NCBI GenBank assembly: GCA_020634625.1
Contig: JACKBJ010000011.1
Location: forward strand, 1-64,000
Direction: 5' to 3'
DNA length: 64,000 bases
From: Caldilineae bacterium
GTDB taxonomy: Bacteria > Chloroflexota > Anaerolineae > Epilineales > Epilineaceae
The position numbers and the translations under genes were made by a program. Shown here piece after piece: positions 54,461-63,536 of the stretch. The notes under the pieces were generated by a model. That model was not told the DNA's origin, searched no databases, and saw only the letters and a list, made by a program, of their open reading frames with translations. Within the stretch, counting starts at the first letter, position 1; the number at the start of each line of letters is the position of its first letter.

Positions 54461-57061
54461 TCAGGGCGCCGGCGTCGGGATGCGCCCGGCGAAGGCGCGC
54501 AGGCGCAGGCTCAGCGGCAGGTAGATCGGCGCGGGCGGCCGCGGCGTGGCCGAGGCCGGCGGGGTGTTCGAGGCCGTCGGCGTCAGCGAGGGGGTCGGGC
54601 TGACCGAGGGCGTCACCGGCAGGGTCGGCGTCGGCGTGGCGCTCGGCGGTCCGGCCGGCGGGGTCGGGCTGGGCAGGCCGGGCAGCTCGGGATGGTAGCC
54701 GAAGGCCAGCAGCAGCGCGCCGGCCCGGTCCAGGCCCCCGACCACGCTGCCCGGCGCGCCGATGGCCAGGTCGGCCACCCCGTCGCCGTTGAGGTCGGCC
54801 ACGCCGAAGCGCGCGGCGAAGGCCTGCGCGCCGACGGCCGGCAAGCCCATGCCGGCCATGCCCGGCGCCAGACGGAAAGGCCGTCGCGGGTCGGGTCCGG
54901 CCGGCCCGCCGAACAGGCCATACAGCGCGCCGGCCCCCGTCAGCCGTCCCTGCCCCTCCGAGGAGGCGACCAGCAGCTCGGGCCGGCCGTCCGCGTCGAG
55001 GTCGGCCAGGCCCAGCCGGGCGCCGAAGGCCGCGCGGCCGGCGGGCTCGCCGGGGATGGCGCCCACGCTCAGGTCGAGGATCCGCGTGCGCGGCAGGTCG
55101 AAGGCGCCGGTCTCGGCATCCGGACCCTCCGGGTCACCCCGGTCGGCCCGGCCGAAGAGCAGGGTCAGGTCGCCGGCGCCGCGTTGGTTGTCGGCGGTCG
55201 CGCCCGGCGCGCCGACCACCAGGTCGTCGAAGCCGTCGCCGTCGAGATCGGCCGCGGCCAGGCTGCCGCCGAAGCCCGCGCCCTGCTCGGCGAAGCTGCC
55301 GATGGCCTCGATGTCCCGCGACAGCTCGACGTAGCGCAGCGGCGTCAGGTCGCCGGTCTCCGGGTCGTTCGGCGCGCCGAAGACCAGGAGCAGCGCGCCG
55401 GCGCCGGTCAGCTCGTTCGGCCGAGCACCGGGCGCGCCGATGGCCAGGTCGGCATGGCCGTCGCCGTTGAAGTCGCCCATCGCCAGCGCGTCGCCGAGGC
55501 CCTCGCGACCCAGCGGGTCACCCGGCACCTCCTCGGGCTCGCGGTCGATGCCGAGGGCGCCGGTGGTCACGGCACCCAGGCCGCGCTCGCCCGGCAGCAC
55601 GAAGACGCGTCCGGCGCCGTTCTGACCCCGAACGACCTGCTCCGGCGCCGCGACCGCCAGGTCGGGCATGCCGTCGGCGTTGAAGTCGCCGCTGGCCAGG
55701 ACCCGGCCCAGGCGCGAGCCGGGCGCCGGTTGCGGGCCGATGGGCCGCTTGAAGCGCCCGATGCCGTCGGCCGCGCCGTCCCAGAGCCAGATGGCGCCGG
55801 AGTTGCCGCCGTTGAAGTCGCGCTGCGGCACGCCGACCACCAGGTCGTCGAAGCCGTCGCCGTTGAGGTCGGCCGCCTCGAAGACGCTGCCCCACTCGCC
55901 CTCGCGCTCGTCGCCCGGGTCGGCCACCAGACGGCCAGGAAAGACCGCGCCGCCGATGAGCAGGCCCAGCCAGCCGGCGCCCGGCGCCGCCCCGTCGTCG
56001 CGCGGCGCGCCCAGGACCAGGTCGTCCCGGCCGTCGCCGTTGAAGTCGCCGCCGCCCAGGCCGCCGCCCAGCTGCTGATCCTCGGCCAGGCTCAGGCCGA
56101 AGTCCGGCGCGCTGTAGTTCCGGAAGGCCAGGCCGGCCACCCAGGCCAGGGGCTCGAAGCGCGCCACGGCGATCGCCTCGACGTCGGCTTCCAGCGCGGC
56201 CAGCAGGGCGGCCTCATCGTCGGCCGGGCCCAACGCCAGCGCCAGGCCGGCCCCGCGCAGGGTCGCCGCCGCGGTCGGCTCCAGGCCGCTCGGGACCGTC
56301 GCGACCCCGCCGATGCCCGACGCCGGCAGCTCCTGCGCCAGGCGCGCATCCAGCTGGTCGACGCGCAGGCGGGTGTGGATCTGCAGCGAGGAGATGGCCG
56401 CCAGCTGGCTCAACAGGGCCCGATCGCGGCTGACGACCGTCACCAGGCCGTCGGCGCCCGCGCCGCGGATGGCGTCGACCAGCGCCGTGGCCGAGCCGGC
56501 GTGCAGCTCCACCAGCGTCTCGAGCGGTCCGGCGGCGGCCAGCGCATCGGCCAGGCTGGGCACCGTCTGACCGGCGAAGGCCGGGTCGAACCAGCTGCCG
56601 GCATCGCAGCGGCCGACCGTCGCGGCCGGCAGATCGGCCACCCGCCCGCTGCAGTCGGTCGTGCGCTCCAGCGTGGCGTCGCGCAGCAGCACCAGCTGGC
56701 CGTCGGCCGTGGCGCGCAGGTCGAGCCAGAGGCGGCTCGCGCCGGCCGACCGGGCGGCCGCGATGGCCGCCAACGTGTTCTCGGGCGCCACCGCGCTATA
56801 GCCGCCCCATGCGGCCAGGTGCTCGACGGCCGGCGCGCGAAGGGCGCCGCCCTGGGCGGCCACCGAGGCGCCCGGCCCCGACCGGCCGTGCGACAGGCCC
56901 AGGCTCGAGGCCAGGATCAGCGCCGCCGCCGCGCCGGCCCGCAGGCCGCTTCGCCAGCCGCCCGCTCCGCCCGGCACCCGCTCCGCCGCCCCTTCGCTCA
57001 TCGGCCTGCGCATGATCGCCGTCCCCCGTCCCCTTCGCCGTCGCGGTTGCCGTCCGTCCAT
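54461..57061 (-). CDS. Secreted FG-GAP propeller protein with a degenerate glycerophosphodiesterase domain
   Basis: 866 residues from ATG 57061, which shares a base with the pyrK stop (TGATG). A second start at 57013 would suit the signal sequence better (hydrophobic stretch AAAALILASSLGLS). A GDPD-like domain (about 75-310) keeps APENTLAAI and ERTTD, but the usual catalytic His, Glu and second His are replaced (AAWGGYS, LWLDL and LLRDATL). Seven or so FG-GAP blades follow, with GDFNGDGRDDLVLGAP-type calcium loops. A Pro/Thr linker and IYLPLSLR near the end complete it. It is probably a binding protein, not an enzyme. Confidence 0.78.
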   Translation of the reverse strand: MDGRQPRRRRGRGTAIMRRPMSEGAAERVPGGAGGWRSGLRAGAAAALILASSLGLSHGRSGPGASVAAQGGALRAPAVEHLAAWGGYSAVAPENTLAAIAAARSAGASRLWLDLRATADGQLVLLRDATLERTTDCSGRVADLPAATVGRCDAGSWFDPAFAGQTVPSLADALAAAGPLETLVELHAGSATALVDAIRGAGADGLVTVVSRDRALLSQLAAISSLQIHTRLRVDQLDARLAQELPASGIGGVATVPSGLEPTAAATLRGAGLALALGPADDEAALLAALEADVEAIAVARFEPLAWVAGLAFRNYSAPDFGLSLAEDQQLGGGLGGGDFNGDGRDDLVLGAPRDDGAAPGAGWLGLLIGGAVFPGRLVADPGDEREGEWGSVFEAADLNGDGFDDLVVGVPQRDFNGGNSGAIWLWDGAADGIGRFKRPIGPQPAPGSRLGRVLASGDFNADGMPDLAVAAPEQVVRGQNGAGRVFVLPGERGLGAVTTGALGIDREPEEVPGDPLGREGLGDALAMGDFNGDGHADLAIGAPGARPNELTGAGALLLVFGAPNDPETGDLTPLRYVELSRDIEAIGSFAEQGAGFGGSLAAADLDGDGFDDLVVGAPGATADNQRGAGDLTLLFGRADRGDPEGPDAETGAFDLPRTRILDLSVGAIPGEPAGRAAFGARLGLADLDADGRPELLVASSEGQGRLTGAGALYGLFGGPAGPDPRRPFRLAPGMAGMGLPAVGAQAFAARFGVADLNGDGVADLAIGAPGSVVGGLDRAGALLLAFGYHPELPGLPSPTPPAGPPSATPTPTLPVTPSVSPTPSLTPTASNTPPASATPRPPAPIYLPLSLRLRAFAGRIPTPAP

Positions 57062-57828
57062 CAAACGCTGGCCGGCTGGTCGAGCACCGGTCCGTCGGTG
57101 CAGAGCAGCATGCCCTCCTGCTCGCAGCTGCCGCAGATGCCGATGCCGCAGCGCATGTAGGCTTCCCAGCTGAGCTGGGCCGGCAGTCCCCGCGCCGCGG
57201 CCAGCCGCGCCAGGGCCGCCAGCATCGGGTGCGGGCCGCAGGCGTAGAGGCTGTCCGGCGGATCCTCGGCCAGCATCGGCGCGATGGCGTCGGTGACCCG
57301 GCCGGGCAGGCCGGCGCTGCCGTCCTCGGTGGTCAACCAGAGCTCGGCGCCGGCCTCGCGCAGCGCATCGGCCAGCAGCAGGTCGCGGGCCTCGCGGGCA
57401 CCGACGACGGCCCGCACGCGCTCGCCGCGAGCGCGGGCCTCGCGGGCCAGGAAGAGCATCGGCGCCACGCCGTAGCCGCCGCCGACCAGCAGGTGGTCGC
57501 GCCCCGTCCGCCGAAAGGGCCGGCCGAAGGGCCCGCGCAGCCAGATGCGGTCGCCCGCCGCCAGGCGGTGCACCGCCCGCGAGAAGGGTCCGACCGCGGC
57601 GATGGTGAAGGCCGCCGGCGCGGCGCTCTGGACGCTGAAGGGCTTCTCGTCGAGGCCCGGCAGCCAGAGCATGCAGAACTGTCCCGGTCGGGCTTCGAGC
57701 GCGGTGTCGAGCACGATCGTCCGGGTGCGGTAGTTCTCCGGGATCGCGGCCACCACCCGGCAGGGCCGCGGCAGGCCGGCCGGCCGCTCCAGAAAGGCCC
57801 GCGCCTCCGAACGCGCCAGGTCCGTCAT
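57061..57828 (-). CDS. pyrK: Dihydroorotate dehydrogenase electron transfer subunit
   Basis: 255 residues. FAD-binding (RTIVLDTALEARPGQFCMLW) and NAD-binding (LLVGGGYGVAPMLFLA) domains are followed by the C-terminal [2Fe-2S] motif CGIGICGSCEQEGMLLC. The family passes electrons from PyrD's FMN to NAD+. ATG 57828 overlaps the pyrD stop (ATGA), so the subunits are translationally coupled, as expected for a complex. Longer upstream frames are not needed. Confidence 0.93.
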   Translation of the reverse strand: MTDLARSEARAFLERPAGLPRPCRVVAAIPENYRTRTIVLDTALEARPGQFCMLWLPGLDEKPFSVQSAAPAAFTIAAVGPFSRAVHRLAAGDRIWLRGPFGRPFRRTGRDHLLVGGGYGVAPMLFLAREARARGERVRAVVGAREARDLLLADALREAGAELWLTTEDGSAGLPGRVTDAIAPMLAEDPPDSLYACGPHPMLAALARLAAARGLPAQLSWEAYMRCGIGICGSCEQEGMLLCTDGPVLDQPASV

Positions 57829-58856
57829 GATGCTGCTCCCGCCCGCGGCGTGGCGGGCGGCGCCGTCTCCGCCGCCGGTGCGTGCGGCACCGGCGCCGGC
57901 GTCGCCGCCTCGGGCCATTTGGCCTGGCGATGCGCCCGCCCCCGCACCTGCGCCAGCGTCAGCCCATGCGCGACCAGCCACTCGCGCATCTCCCGCGCGA
58001 TGCGCCCGAAGGCATCCGGCCCGTCGGCGTAGACCGCCGAGCCGATGCCGACCGCGCTGGCGCCGGCCGAGAGCATCTCGATCGCATCCTGGCCGGTCGA
58101 GACGCCGCCGGTGCCGATGATCGGCACCTGGACCACCCGCGCGATCTGGTACACGGCGTTGAGCGCGATCGGCTTGAGCGCCGGCCCCGAGAGGCCGCCC
58201 GAGCGATTCTGCAGCACGGGCAGGCCGCTCTCGGCGTCGATCAGCATGCCGGGCATGGTGTTGATGGCGCAGAGCGCATCGGCGCCGGCCTCGACCACCG
58301 CCCGCGCGATGCGGGCGATCGAGGGCACGTTGGGCGCCAGCTTGACGATGACCGGGATCCCGGTGGCCGCCTTGACCGCCGCGGTCACCGCGGCGGCCGA
58401 CTCGGGCTGGCCGGCGAAGGGCTCGCCGAACTCCGAGCCCACGTTGGGGCAGCTGATGTTGACCTCGATCAGGTCCGGCGCGGCCCGGCTGATGTGCTCG
58501 GCCACCCGCGCGAAGTTGTCGACCGTGTCGGCGAAGATGCTGGCGATGAGCGGCACGCCCAGCTCGGCCAGCTGCGCCCGGGTCTCGGCCAGCAGCGCCA
58601 CCTCGGCCTCGGCCCCAGGGTTGGCCAGGCCGATGGCGTTGAGCAGGCCGCCGCCGAAGTCGACGCAGCTGGGGTTGACGTGCCCCCCGCGCGGCACCGG
58701 CCCGGCCGACTTGGCCGTGATGGCGCCCGCGCCGGCGCGGGCGCAGCGCACCATCAACGAGGCATGCGTGCCCAGGATGCCCGAGGCCAGCACCAGCGGG
58801 TTGGGCAGGCGCAGGCCCGCGATCTCGACCGACAGGTCGACGGCAGCTTGGCTCAT
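57825..58856 (-). CDS. pyrD: Dihydroorotate dehydrogenase, class 1B catalytic subunit
   Basis: 343 residues, FMN-dependent. It oxidises dihydroorotate to orotate, the fourth step of pyrimidine synthesis. The catalytic region reads EVNISCPNVGSEFGEPF, with Cys as the base typical of class 1. The FMN phosphate loop is GTGGVSTGQDAIEMLSAGASAV. The coupling to pyrK identifies it as type 1B. The C-terminal ~40 residues are a Pro/Ala-rich tail not found in most relatives. A TAGGAT -10 box seven bases before the ATG suggests a leaderless promoter of its own. Confidence 0.95.
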   Translation of the reverse strand: MSQAAVDLSVEIAGLRLPNPLVLASGILGTHASLMVRCARAGAGAITAKSAGPVPRGGHVNPSCVDFGGGLLNAIGLANPGAEAEVALLAETRAQLAELGVPLIASIFADTVDNFARVAEHISRAAPDLIEVNISCPNVGSEFGEPFAGQPESAAAVTAAVKAATGIPVIVKLAPNVPSIARIARAVVEAGADALCAINTMPGMLIDAESGLPVLQNRSGGLSGPALKPIALNAVYQIARVVQVPIIGTGGVSTGQDAIEMLSAGASAVGIGSAVYADGPDAFGRIAREMREWLVAHGLTLAQVRGRAHRQAKWPEAATPAPVPHAPAAETAPPATPRAGAAS

Positions 58857-58863
58857 GGCCGAT

Positions 58864-58893
58864 ATCCTAACGGCGTTGCCCGCCTGCGGGCAA
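58864..58893 (-). promoter_or_regulatory. Candidate promoter for pyrDK, leaderless
   Basis: On the minus strand, TTGCCC (58888-58893), an 18-base spacer and TAGGAT (58864-58869). Seven bases separate the -10 box from ATG 58856. No Shine-Dalgarno sequence is visible. Confidence 0.45.
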
Positions 58894-58907
58894 GGCCGGA
58901 GCGATCG

Positions 58908-60872
58908 TCAGCGCGCGAGCCGTGCCACCTGGTTGCCCGCGGCGATCCAGACCGAGCCGTCCGCAGCCAGCTCCAGATCATGCACGTTCGCCAGCGGCGA
59001 GGGATTGACCGCGAAGGCCGGATCGATCGCGGTGAGCTCTGCCTGGGACAGGTGTAGCCAGCTGCCATCGGACTCGCGCAAGCCCAGCCCGCGACGATGC
59101 GCCACGGCCAAGGTGCCGGCGCGTCCCACGCCCAGCTCCGCCCCCAGCAGCTCGCCCCGGCTCGAAACCTCGAACCCCAGCGCGTTTGCCGTCCACATGC
59201 GTTCCGCGCCGCTCGCATCGCGTTGCAGCAGCCCGCGTGCGCCGAGCAACCAAAGCCCGCCATCGAATGCGGCGTCGAGGTCCAGAAGGTCCCCGATGCG
59301 CCCATCCGTGGGCAGGGTCCGCCAGTCCCCCTGCGGCCCGAGCCCGACGAGCGCATCCCCACCGCCCTGCCACCAAATCGTCCCGTCGGCGCCATCGACC
59401 GCCGCGGCGTCGGCGCACATTGGGGCGGGTGGGTCGATCCGCTCGCGCCGGCCGTCGGGACGGTCCACCAGCAGCTGCGTGCAGCCGAGCAGGTGCCAGA
59501 CGCTGCCATCCGGCGTCAGCAAGCCGAGCGTCGGTGTTCGGTCGTTCAGGTCGGGCGGGCTTCGGTCGATCAGCCGCCCGTCGGGCTCGATGCTGAAGAG
59601 CCCGGCGAAAGGCGGTCCGCCGTCATTGCCTTCGGTACCGACCCAGGCCCGGCCCGCGGAGTCCAGCACGATCGAGGCGACGCTGGTCCCGCGCAAGCCC
59701 GCCTGCTGGCCGTACCAGCGCCAGCCTCCGTCGGGCGCCAGCCGCGCCAGCCCCGCGTCGCCACCGATCCACGCCTCACCCGCGCCGCCGAGCGACAGGA
59801 CGTCAGCGCCCAGCGGGATCCCGTCAACCCGATGGGTCGTCCAGTCCCCGCCCGCCTCGCCGCGGCTCAGGTTGCCGTCGGTCCGTCCGGCCCAGAGCGT
59901 CGTTCCCTTGGTCGTCAACGCCGTCACCCGCATCGCGTGGTCCCCGCCCGACGGCAGCAGGTGCTGCCAGGACCCATCCGAATCACGGCGCGAGAGCCCC
60001 GCATCCGTGCCGCACCAGAGCGCGCCGGAATCGTCTTGTGCCAGGGCCCAGACGATGAAGGTCGGCAGCGCGAAGTCCTCGCGTCGGCCGTCGATGCGCC
60101 ACCAGACGCTGAGCGTTCGCCCGCCGATCCAGAGGTTGCCGGCCGCGTCGAAGTGCACCGCATCGGCGCCCGAGTTGCCGACCTCGTAGTGCAGCCAGCT
60201 CCCATCGGCCAATCGCCGCTGCCCGTCGAGGCCGGTAGCCAGCGCGATCTCGCCCCTGGCAGCGTCGACGGCGATGCCGCGCACCCAGCCCGAGCTCGGC
60301 CCGCCGGCCAGCGGCGCCCAGCGCCCGTCCGGACCCAACTCGACCAGGCCGGCCTTGGTGCCGGCCAGCATCCGCCCCGCCGGGCCCTCGGCCAGCGCGA
60401 GCACCTCGACCGTGTTGGAACCCGCCTCCCTCGGCAGGCCCGCCGCCGCGCCCCAGCTCGTCCAGCGCCCGTCGGCCTCGCGGCGCGAGATCCCGCCGAC
60501 GCCCGCGACCCAGACCCGGCCGGCCGTATCGACCATCACGCCGCTCAGATCTTCCGCCACCAACCCGTCGGCGCGGGTGAAGGTCGAATAGCGCGCGAGA
60601 TCCGCGTCGGCTTCCCAGCGCAGCGCGCCGTTCGGCGTGGCTGCCCAGAGCGCGTCCTCGCCTGGTGCGTAGGCCAGCCCGCGGATCGTCGGCGGCCGAA
60701 GCACACGCAGGCTCGGCTCGGATCGATGGTGGCGCCCCGCCCAGGGCAGATAGAGCGTCGCGCCATCCGGCGTTTGGGCCCGGGCGACGGGCCACCGGCC
60801 CTGCCCGCCGACGAGGCCCAGCGCCAGCAGCCCCGCCAGGCATGTCATCGGCCACCGCCATCGCTGTACCAT
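58908..60872 (-). CDS. Secreted two-component-type propeller protein
   Basis: 654 residues. A signal sequence (about 8-30, ending ARA) is followed by LYLPWAGR at about 40-47. The rest is a series of propeller blades of the Reg_prop type (for example GVMVDTAGRVWVAGVGG, GTDAGLSRRDSDGSW, LELAADGSVWIAAG). No transmitter, kinase or enzyme domain is attached, so it looks like a free extracellular binding or sensor part. ATG 60872 has GGGGAGAGGG upstream. It stands between the DUF123 gene and pyrD. A link to pyrimidine metabolism is not evident. It is related in style to the N-terminal part of the C25-like protein at 17824-23619. Confidence 0.72.
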   Translation of the reverse strand: MVQRWRWPMTCLAGLLALGLVGGQGRWPVARAQTPDGATLYLPWAGRHHRSEPSLRVLRPPTIRGLAYAPGEDALWAATPNGALRWEADADLARYSTFTRADGLVAEDLSGVMVDTAGRVWVAGVGGISRREADGRWTSWGAAAGLPREAGSNTVEVLALAEGPAGRMLAGTKAGLVELGPDGRWAPLAGGPSSGWVRGIAVDAARGEIALATGLDGQRRLADGSWLHYEVGNSGADAVHFDAAGNLWIGGRTLSVWWRIDGRREDFALPTFIVWALAQDDSGALWCGTDAGLSRRDSDGSWQHLLPSGGDHAMRVTALTTKGTTLWAGRTDGNLSRGEAGGDWTTHRVDGIPLGADVLSLGGAGEAWIGGDAGLARLAPDGGWRWYGQQAGLRGTSVASIVLDSAGRAWVGTEGNDGGPPFAGLFSIEPDGRLIDRSPPDLNDRTPTLGLLTPDGSVWHLLGCTQLLVDRPDGRRERIDPPAPMCADAAAVDGADGTIWWQGGGDALVGLGPQGDWRTLPTDGRIGDLLDLDAAFDGGLWLLGARGLLQRDASGAERMWTANALGFEVSSRGELLGAELGVGRAGTLAVAHRRGLGLRESDGSWLHLSQAELTAIDPAFAVNPSPLANVHDLELAADGSVWIAAGNQVARLAR

Positions 60873-60912
60873 CGCCCTCTCCCCGCGGGCACCGCCCGCC
60901 AAGCCAGACCGG

Positions 60913-61578
60913 TCAGCCCGGCAGCACATCCTCGTCCGCTGCCGCGAGCTCCCGCACCAGCGCGGTCCACCACGCCTCGGCCTCGGGCACCCGCAGCAGG
61001 TGCGTCCGCCCCGGTGCGTCGGAGGCGCCCAGCCCGGGCGCCAGGGGCAGGACGCCCGTATCCGCGGCCAGCCGCGCCGCGATCCGCACCTCGACCCCGG
61101 ACCCCCTTGGCGCCTGCGACGCGATCCCTCGGGCTGGCCCGGCGCCGGCACCGCCCGGCGTTCGGAGCGCCAGCACCCGATCGATCTCCGCCTCGGGCCG
61201 ATCCAGCAGGTGGTCGACGTGCCAGTGCAGCCGCTTCGCGCCCTGCGGCAGCAGGTCCTCGGGCCGCCGCCCCAGCCCCGCCGCCAAGAGCCCCGCGACC
61301 AGCGCCGGGCGGATCCGATGCGCCGGCCGCCCTTCGCTCCGGCTGGCGTGTCGCACGAGCCGCCGCCCCAGGCTGCTCGCCCCCCGCTGCGCCCGGGCCG
61401 ACCCGACATAGGCATAGGCCCCCGCCGGCACCGGCACCGCCCGCCCCCCGGCATGGCGGCCAAACACCACCGCGCAGTCCCGCGTCACCCGGATCCGCAG
61501 CACATAGCCGCCGCCCGCACCGCTCCGGCCGATCAGCCGCAGGCGCGCGCTATCAGACCCGGCGCTCCGTGCGCTCAC
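60913..61578 (-). CDS. DUF123 (GIY-YIG-related) protein
   Basis: 221 residues. The first half matches the DUF123 pattern: GGGYVLRIRV, then VPAGAYAYVGSARAQRGASS, and further on KRLHWHVDHLL. These keep the Tyr and His positions of this GIY-YIG-related family, which in archaea is often joined to endonuclease III. The second half is less conserved. The start is GTG 61578, directly after the ferredoxin stop. Nuclease activity is possible but not shown. It may simply ride in the pyr operon. Confidence 0.72.
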   Translation of the reverse strand: MSARSAGSDSARLRLIGRSGAGGGYVLRIRVTRDCAVVFGRHAGGRAVPVPAGAYAYVGSARAQRGASSLGRRLVRHASRSEGRPAHRIRPALVAGLLAAGLGRRPEDLLPQGAKRLHWHVDHLLDRPEAEIDRVLALRTPGGAGAGPARGIASQAPRGSGVEVRIAARLAADTGVLPLAPGLGASDAPGRTHLLRVPEAEAWWTALVRELAAADEDVLPG

Positions 61579-61932
61579 TCAACCCAGCCACTCCGGCCGC
61601 GGCTCGATGGTATCCGCCGGTCGGCTGCCGGGGTCCTCCATGTCCGTCTCCGACAGCCGCATCAGCGGCCGGACCACCATGCCCTCGGCCACCTGGCACT
61701 GACAGCTCAGCCGAAAGGCGCCCAGGTTGCCCTGGCTCTCGAGCTTGTCGTGCTCCGCCCGCGTCATGCGCTTCGGCTCGCCCGCCACGAACTCGACCCG
61801 GCAGGTGGTGCAGCGCGCCCAGCCGCCGCAGCGGTGCAGGATATCGACCCCGGCGTCCTCGATGGCCAGGACCAGGCGCTTGCCGGCCTCGACCTCCACC
61901 GTTCCATGTCCCTCGATCGTCAGCGTTGGCAT
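61579..61932 (-). CDS. [2Fe-2S] plant-type ferredoxin
   Basis: 117 residues. The cluster ligands are visible in CGGWARCTTC, with a fourth Cys near FRLSCQCQV, the arrangement of plant-type and dehydrogenase-linked ferredoxins. It moves single electrons in the cytoplasm. AGGAGACG precedes the ATG, and the stop is followed directly by the DUF123 start. Its place between pyrE and pyrD raises the question of a role with dihydroorotate dehydrogenase, but pyrK already supplies a cluster. Confidence 0.85.
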   Translation of the reverse strand: MPTLTIEGHGTVEVEAGKRLVLAIEDAGVDILHRCGGWARCTTCRVEFVAGEPKRMTRAEHDKLESQGNLGAFRLSCQCQVAEGMVVRPLMRLSETDMEDPGSRPADTIEPRPEWLG

Positions 61933-61984
61933 GCCTGCGGTTCGTCTCCTTGGGTATCCCGGTGACCGGGTGTCGGCTCGGCCG

Positions 61985-62587
61985 TCAGCCGCCGGCCACG
62001 AAGTCCAGCACCGCCTGCTGCTGCTCGGCGGTGATGCGCCCGGCCGCCGCCAGCGACGCGACGATGGCCGGCAGGGTCAGCACGCTGTGCAGGCGGTAGC
62101 CGGCCGCCGCCAGGGTCTCCGTGCCGCCGCCCTGACGGTCGATCAGCACCACCACGTCGCGCACCTTCAGGCCGGCCGCCTCGAGCGGCGCGATCGCCTC
62201 GATCTTGCTGCCGCCATCCGAGATCAGATCGTCGAGCACCACCGCCGTCTCGCCGACCTCCCAGCGGCCCTCGATGGCCTGGCTGGTGCCATAGGCCTTG
62301 ACCTGCAGGCGGGGGAAGATCATCGGTCGGCCCGTCTCCAGCGCCACCGCCGTGCCGATGGGCAGGCCGGCCATCGGGATGGCGGCGATGCGGTCGAAGT
62401 CCAGCCGGGTCAGCAGGCTCGCGTAGCCTTTCGCCGCCGCCGCCAGAACCTTCGGGTCCGAGATCATCAGGCGCAGGTCGATGTAGATCGGCGAGATCGC
62501 GCCGCTCTTGAGCGTGAAGCGGCCGAGCTTGACGGCGCCCAGCTCGAAGAGCTGCGCGATCAGGGCATCGTCATCGTAGGCGGTCAT
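61985..62587 (-). CDS. pyrE: Orotate phosphoribosyltransferase
   Basis: 200 residues, fifth step of pyrimidine synthesis (orotate plus PRPP to OMP). The PRPP-binding loop VVLDDLISDGGSK and the N-terminal LKSGAISPIYIDLR are as in the family. GAGGAT lies before the ATG. It is downstream of pyrF by 120 bases and upstream of the ferredoxin. Confidence 0.94.
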   Translation of the reverse strand: MTAYDDDALIAQLFELGAVKLGRFTLKSGAISPIYIDLRLMISDPKVLAAAAKGYASLLTRLDFDRIAAIPMAGLPIGTAVALETGRPMIFPRLQVKAYGTSQAIEGRWEVGETAVVLDDLISDGGSKIEAIAPLEAAGLKVRDVVVLIDRQGGGTETLAAAGYRLHSVLTLPAIVASLAAAGRITAEQQQAVLDFVAGG

Positions 62588-62671
62588 GCGGCATCCTCGG
62601 TTCTCGGTCGTGTGGTCTCGATTCGGCGTGCACGGGCTTCGACGGCGACGGGGCGAATCGGCCGATGGCAG

Positions 62672-62694
62672 GCCGCGCGTTCCCGCCGCGCGGC
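62672..62694. other. Hairpin in the pyrF-pyrE gap
   Basis: An eight-base-pair G-C stem (62672-62679 with 62687-62694) with a seven-base loop and no T-tract. It may be a partial terminator or a processing or stability element between the two cistrons. Confidence 0.35.
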
Positions 62695-62707
62695 GCGCGT
62701 CCCCGGC

Positions 62708-63529
62708 TCAGCTCGCCCGCGAGCGAGCGGTGTCGATGGCGTCCCGCAGGCGCCGCGCGGCCTCGCCCGGGTCGCCGGCGAAGATGATCTCGCGCGAGCT
62801 GGAGATCAGCATCCCGCGGCCGGCGGCATCGATGCCCGCCCGCACCGAGGCCTCCAGGTCGCCGCCCTGGGCGCCGATGCCCGGCACCAGGAAGGGCAGC
62901 CGCGGCGCCATCGCGCGCACCGCCTCGAGCGCCTCGGGGTAGGTCGCGCCGACCACCAGGCCCAGGTTGTCGGCGCCGTTCCAGGCCTGGGCGGCCAGGC
63001 GGGCCACCTCGAGGTAGAGCGGCCGGCCGCCGACATCCAGGTGCTGCAGGTCGCCCGCGCCGGGGTTGCTGGTATGGCAGAGCAGGAAGGCGCCCCGGGT
63101 CGGGTCGGCCAGGAAGGGCGCCAGGCTGTCGCCGCCCAGGTAGGGGCTGGCCGTGATCGCGTCGGCGCCCAGGACCCCGAAGGCCGCGCGGGCGTAGGCC
63201 TTGGCCGTCGAGCCGATGTCGCCGCGCTTGGCGTCAAGCACCATCAGCCGGCCCGGCGGCCGGTGGGCCAGGATGGTCTTCAGGTCGGCCATGCCGGACG
63301 GGCCGGCCGCCTCGAAGAAGGCGCTGTTGGGCTTGTAGGCCACCGCCGCCTCCCAGGTGGCGTCGATGATGCGCCGGCAGAAGTCGACCATGGGCTCTTC
63401 GAGGCGATCGGGATGCGGGTCGAGGCCGACGCAGACCAGGGACCCGCTGCGGTCCATGGCCTGGTCGAGGCGGCGGTTGAAGGCGTCGAGCCGGGTCTCG
63501 GTCGCTGTCTCGGCAAGCTCTCGGATCAT
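62708..63529 (-). CDS. pyrF: Orotidine-5'-phosphate decarboxylase, type 2
   Basis: 273 residues, final step to UMP. The catalytic Lys is in LDAKRGDIGSTA, and VGLDPH near the start and VPGIGAQGG near the end are hallmarks of the longer group-2 form found in actinobacteria and Chloroflexota. The start has GGAG upstream and lies seven bases after pyrB. Confidence 0.94.
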   Translation of the reverse strand: MIRELAETATETRLDAFNRRLDQAMDRSGSLVCVGLDPHPDRLEEPMVDFCRRIIDATWEAAVAYKPNSAFFEAAGPSGMADLKTILAHRPPGRLMVLDAKRGDIGSTAKAYARAAFGVLGADAITASPYLGGDSLAPFLADPTRGAFLLCHTSNPGAGDLQHLDVGGRPLYLEVARLAAQAWNGADNLGLVVGATYPEALEAVRAMAPRLPFLVPGIGAQGGDLEASVRAGIDAAGRGMLISSSREIIFAGDPGEAARRLRDAIDTARSRAS

Positions 63530-63536
63530 CGGCGCG

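Noticed and set aside
54461..57061. An active glycerophosphodiester phosphodiesterase
   Set aside because: Both catalytic His and the Glu of the family are missing.
58908..60872. A PQQ-dependent dehydrogenase
   Set aside because: Blades are of the Reg_prop type and the PQQ-contacting residues and tryptophan-docking motifs are not seen.
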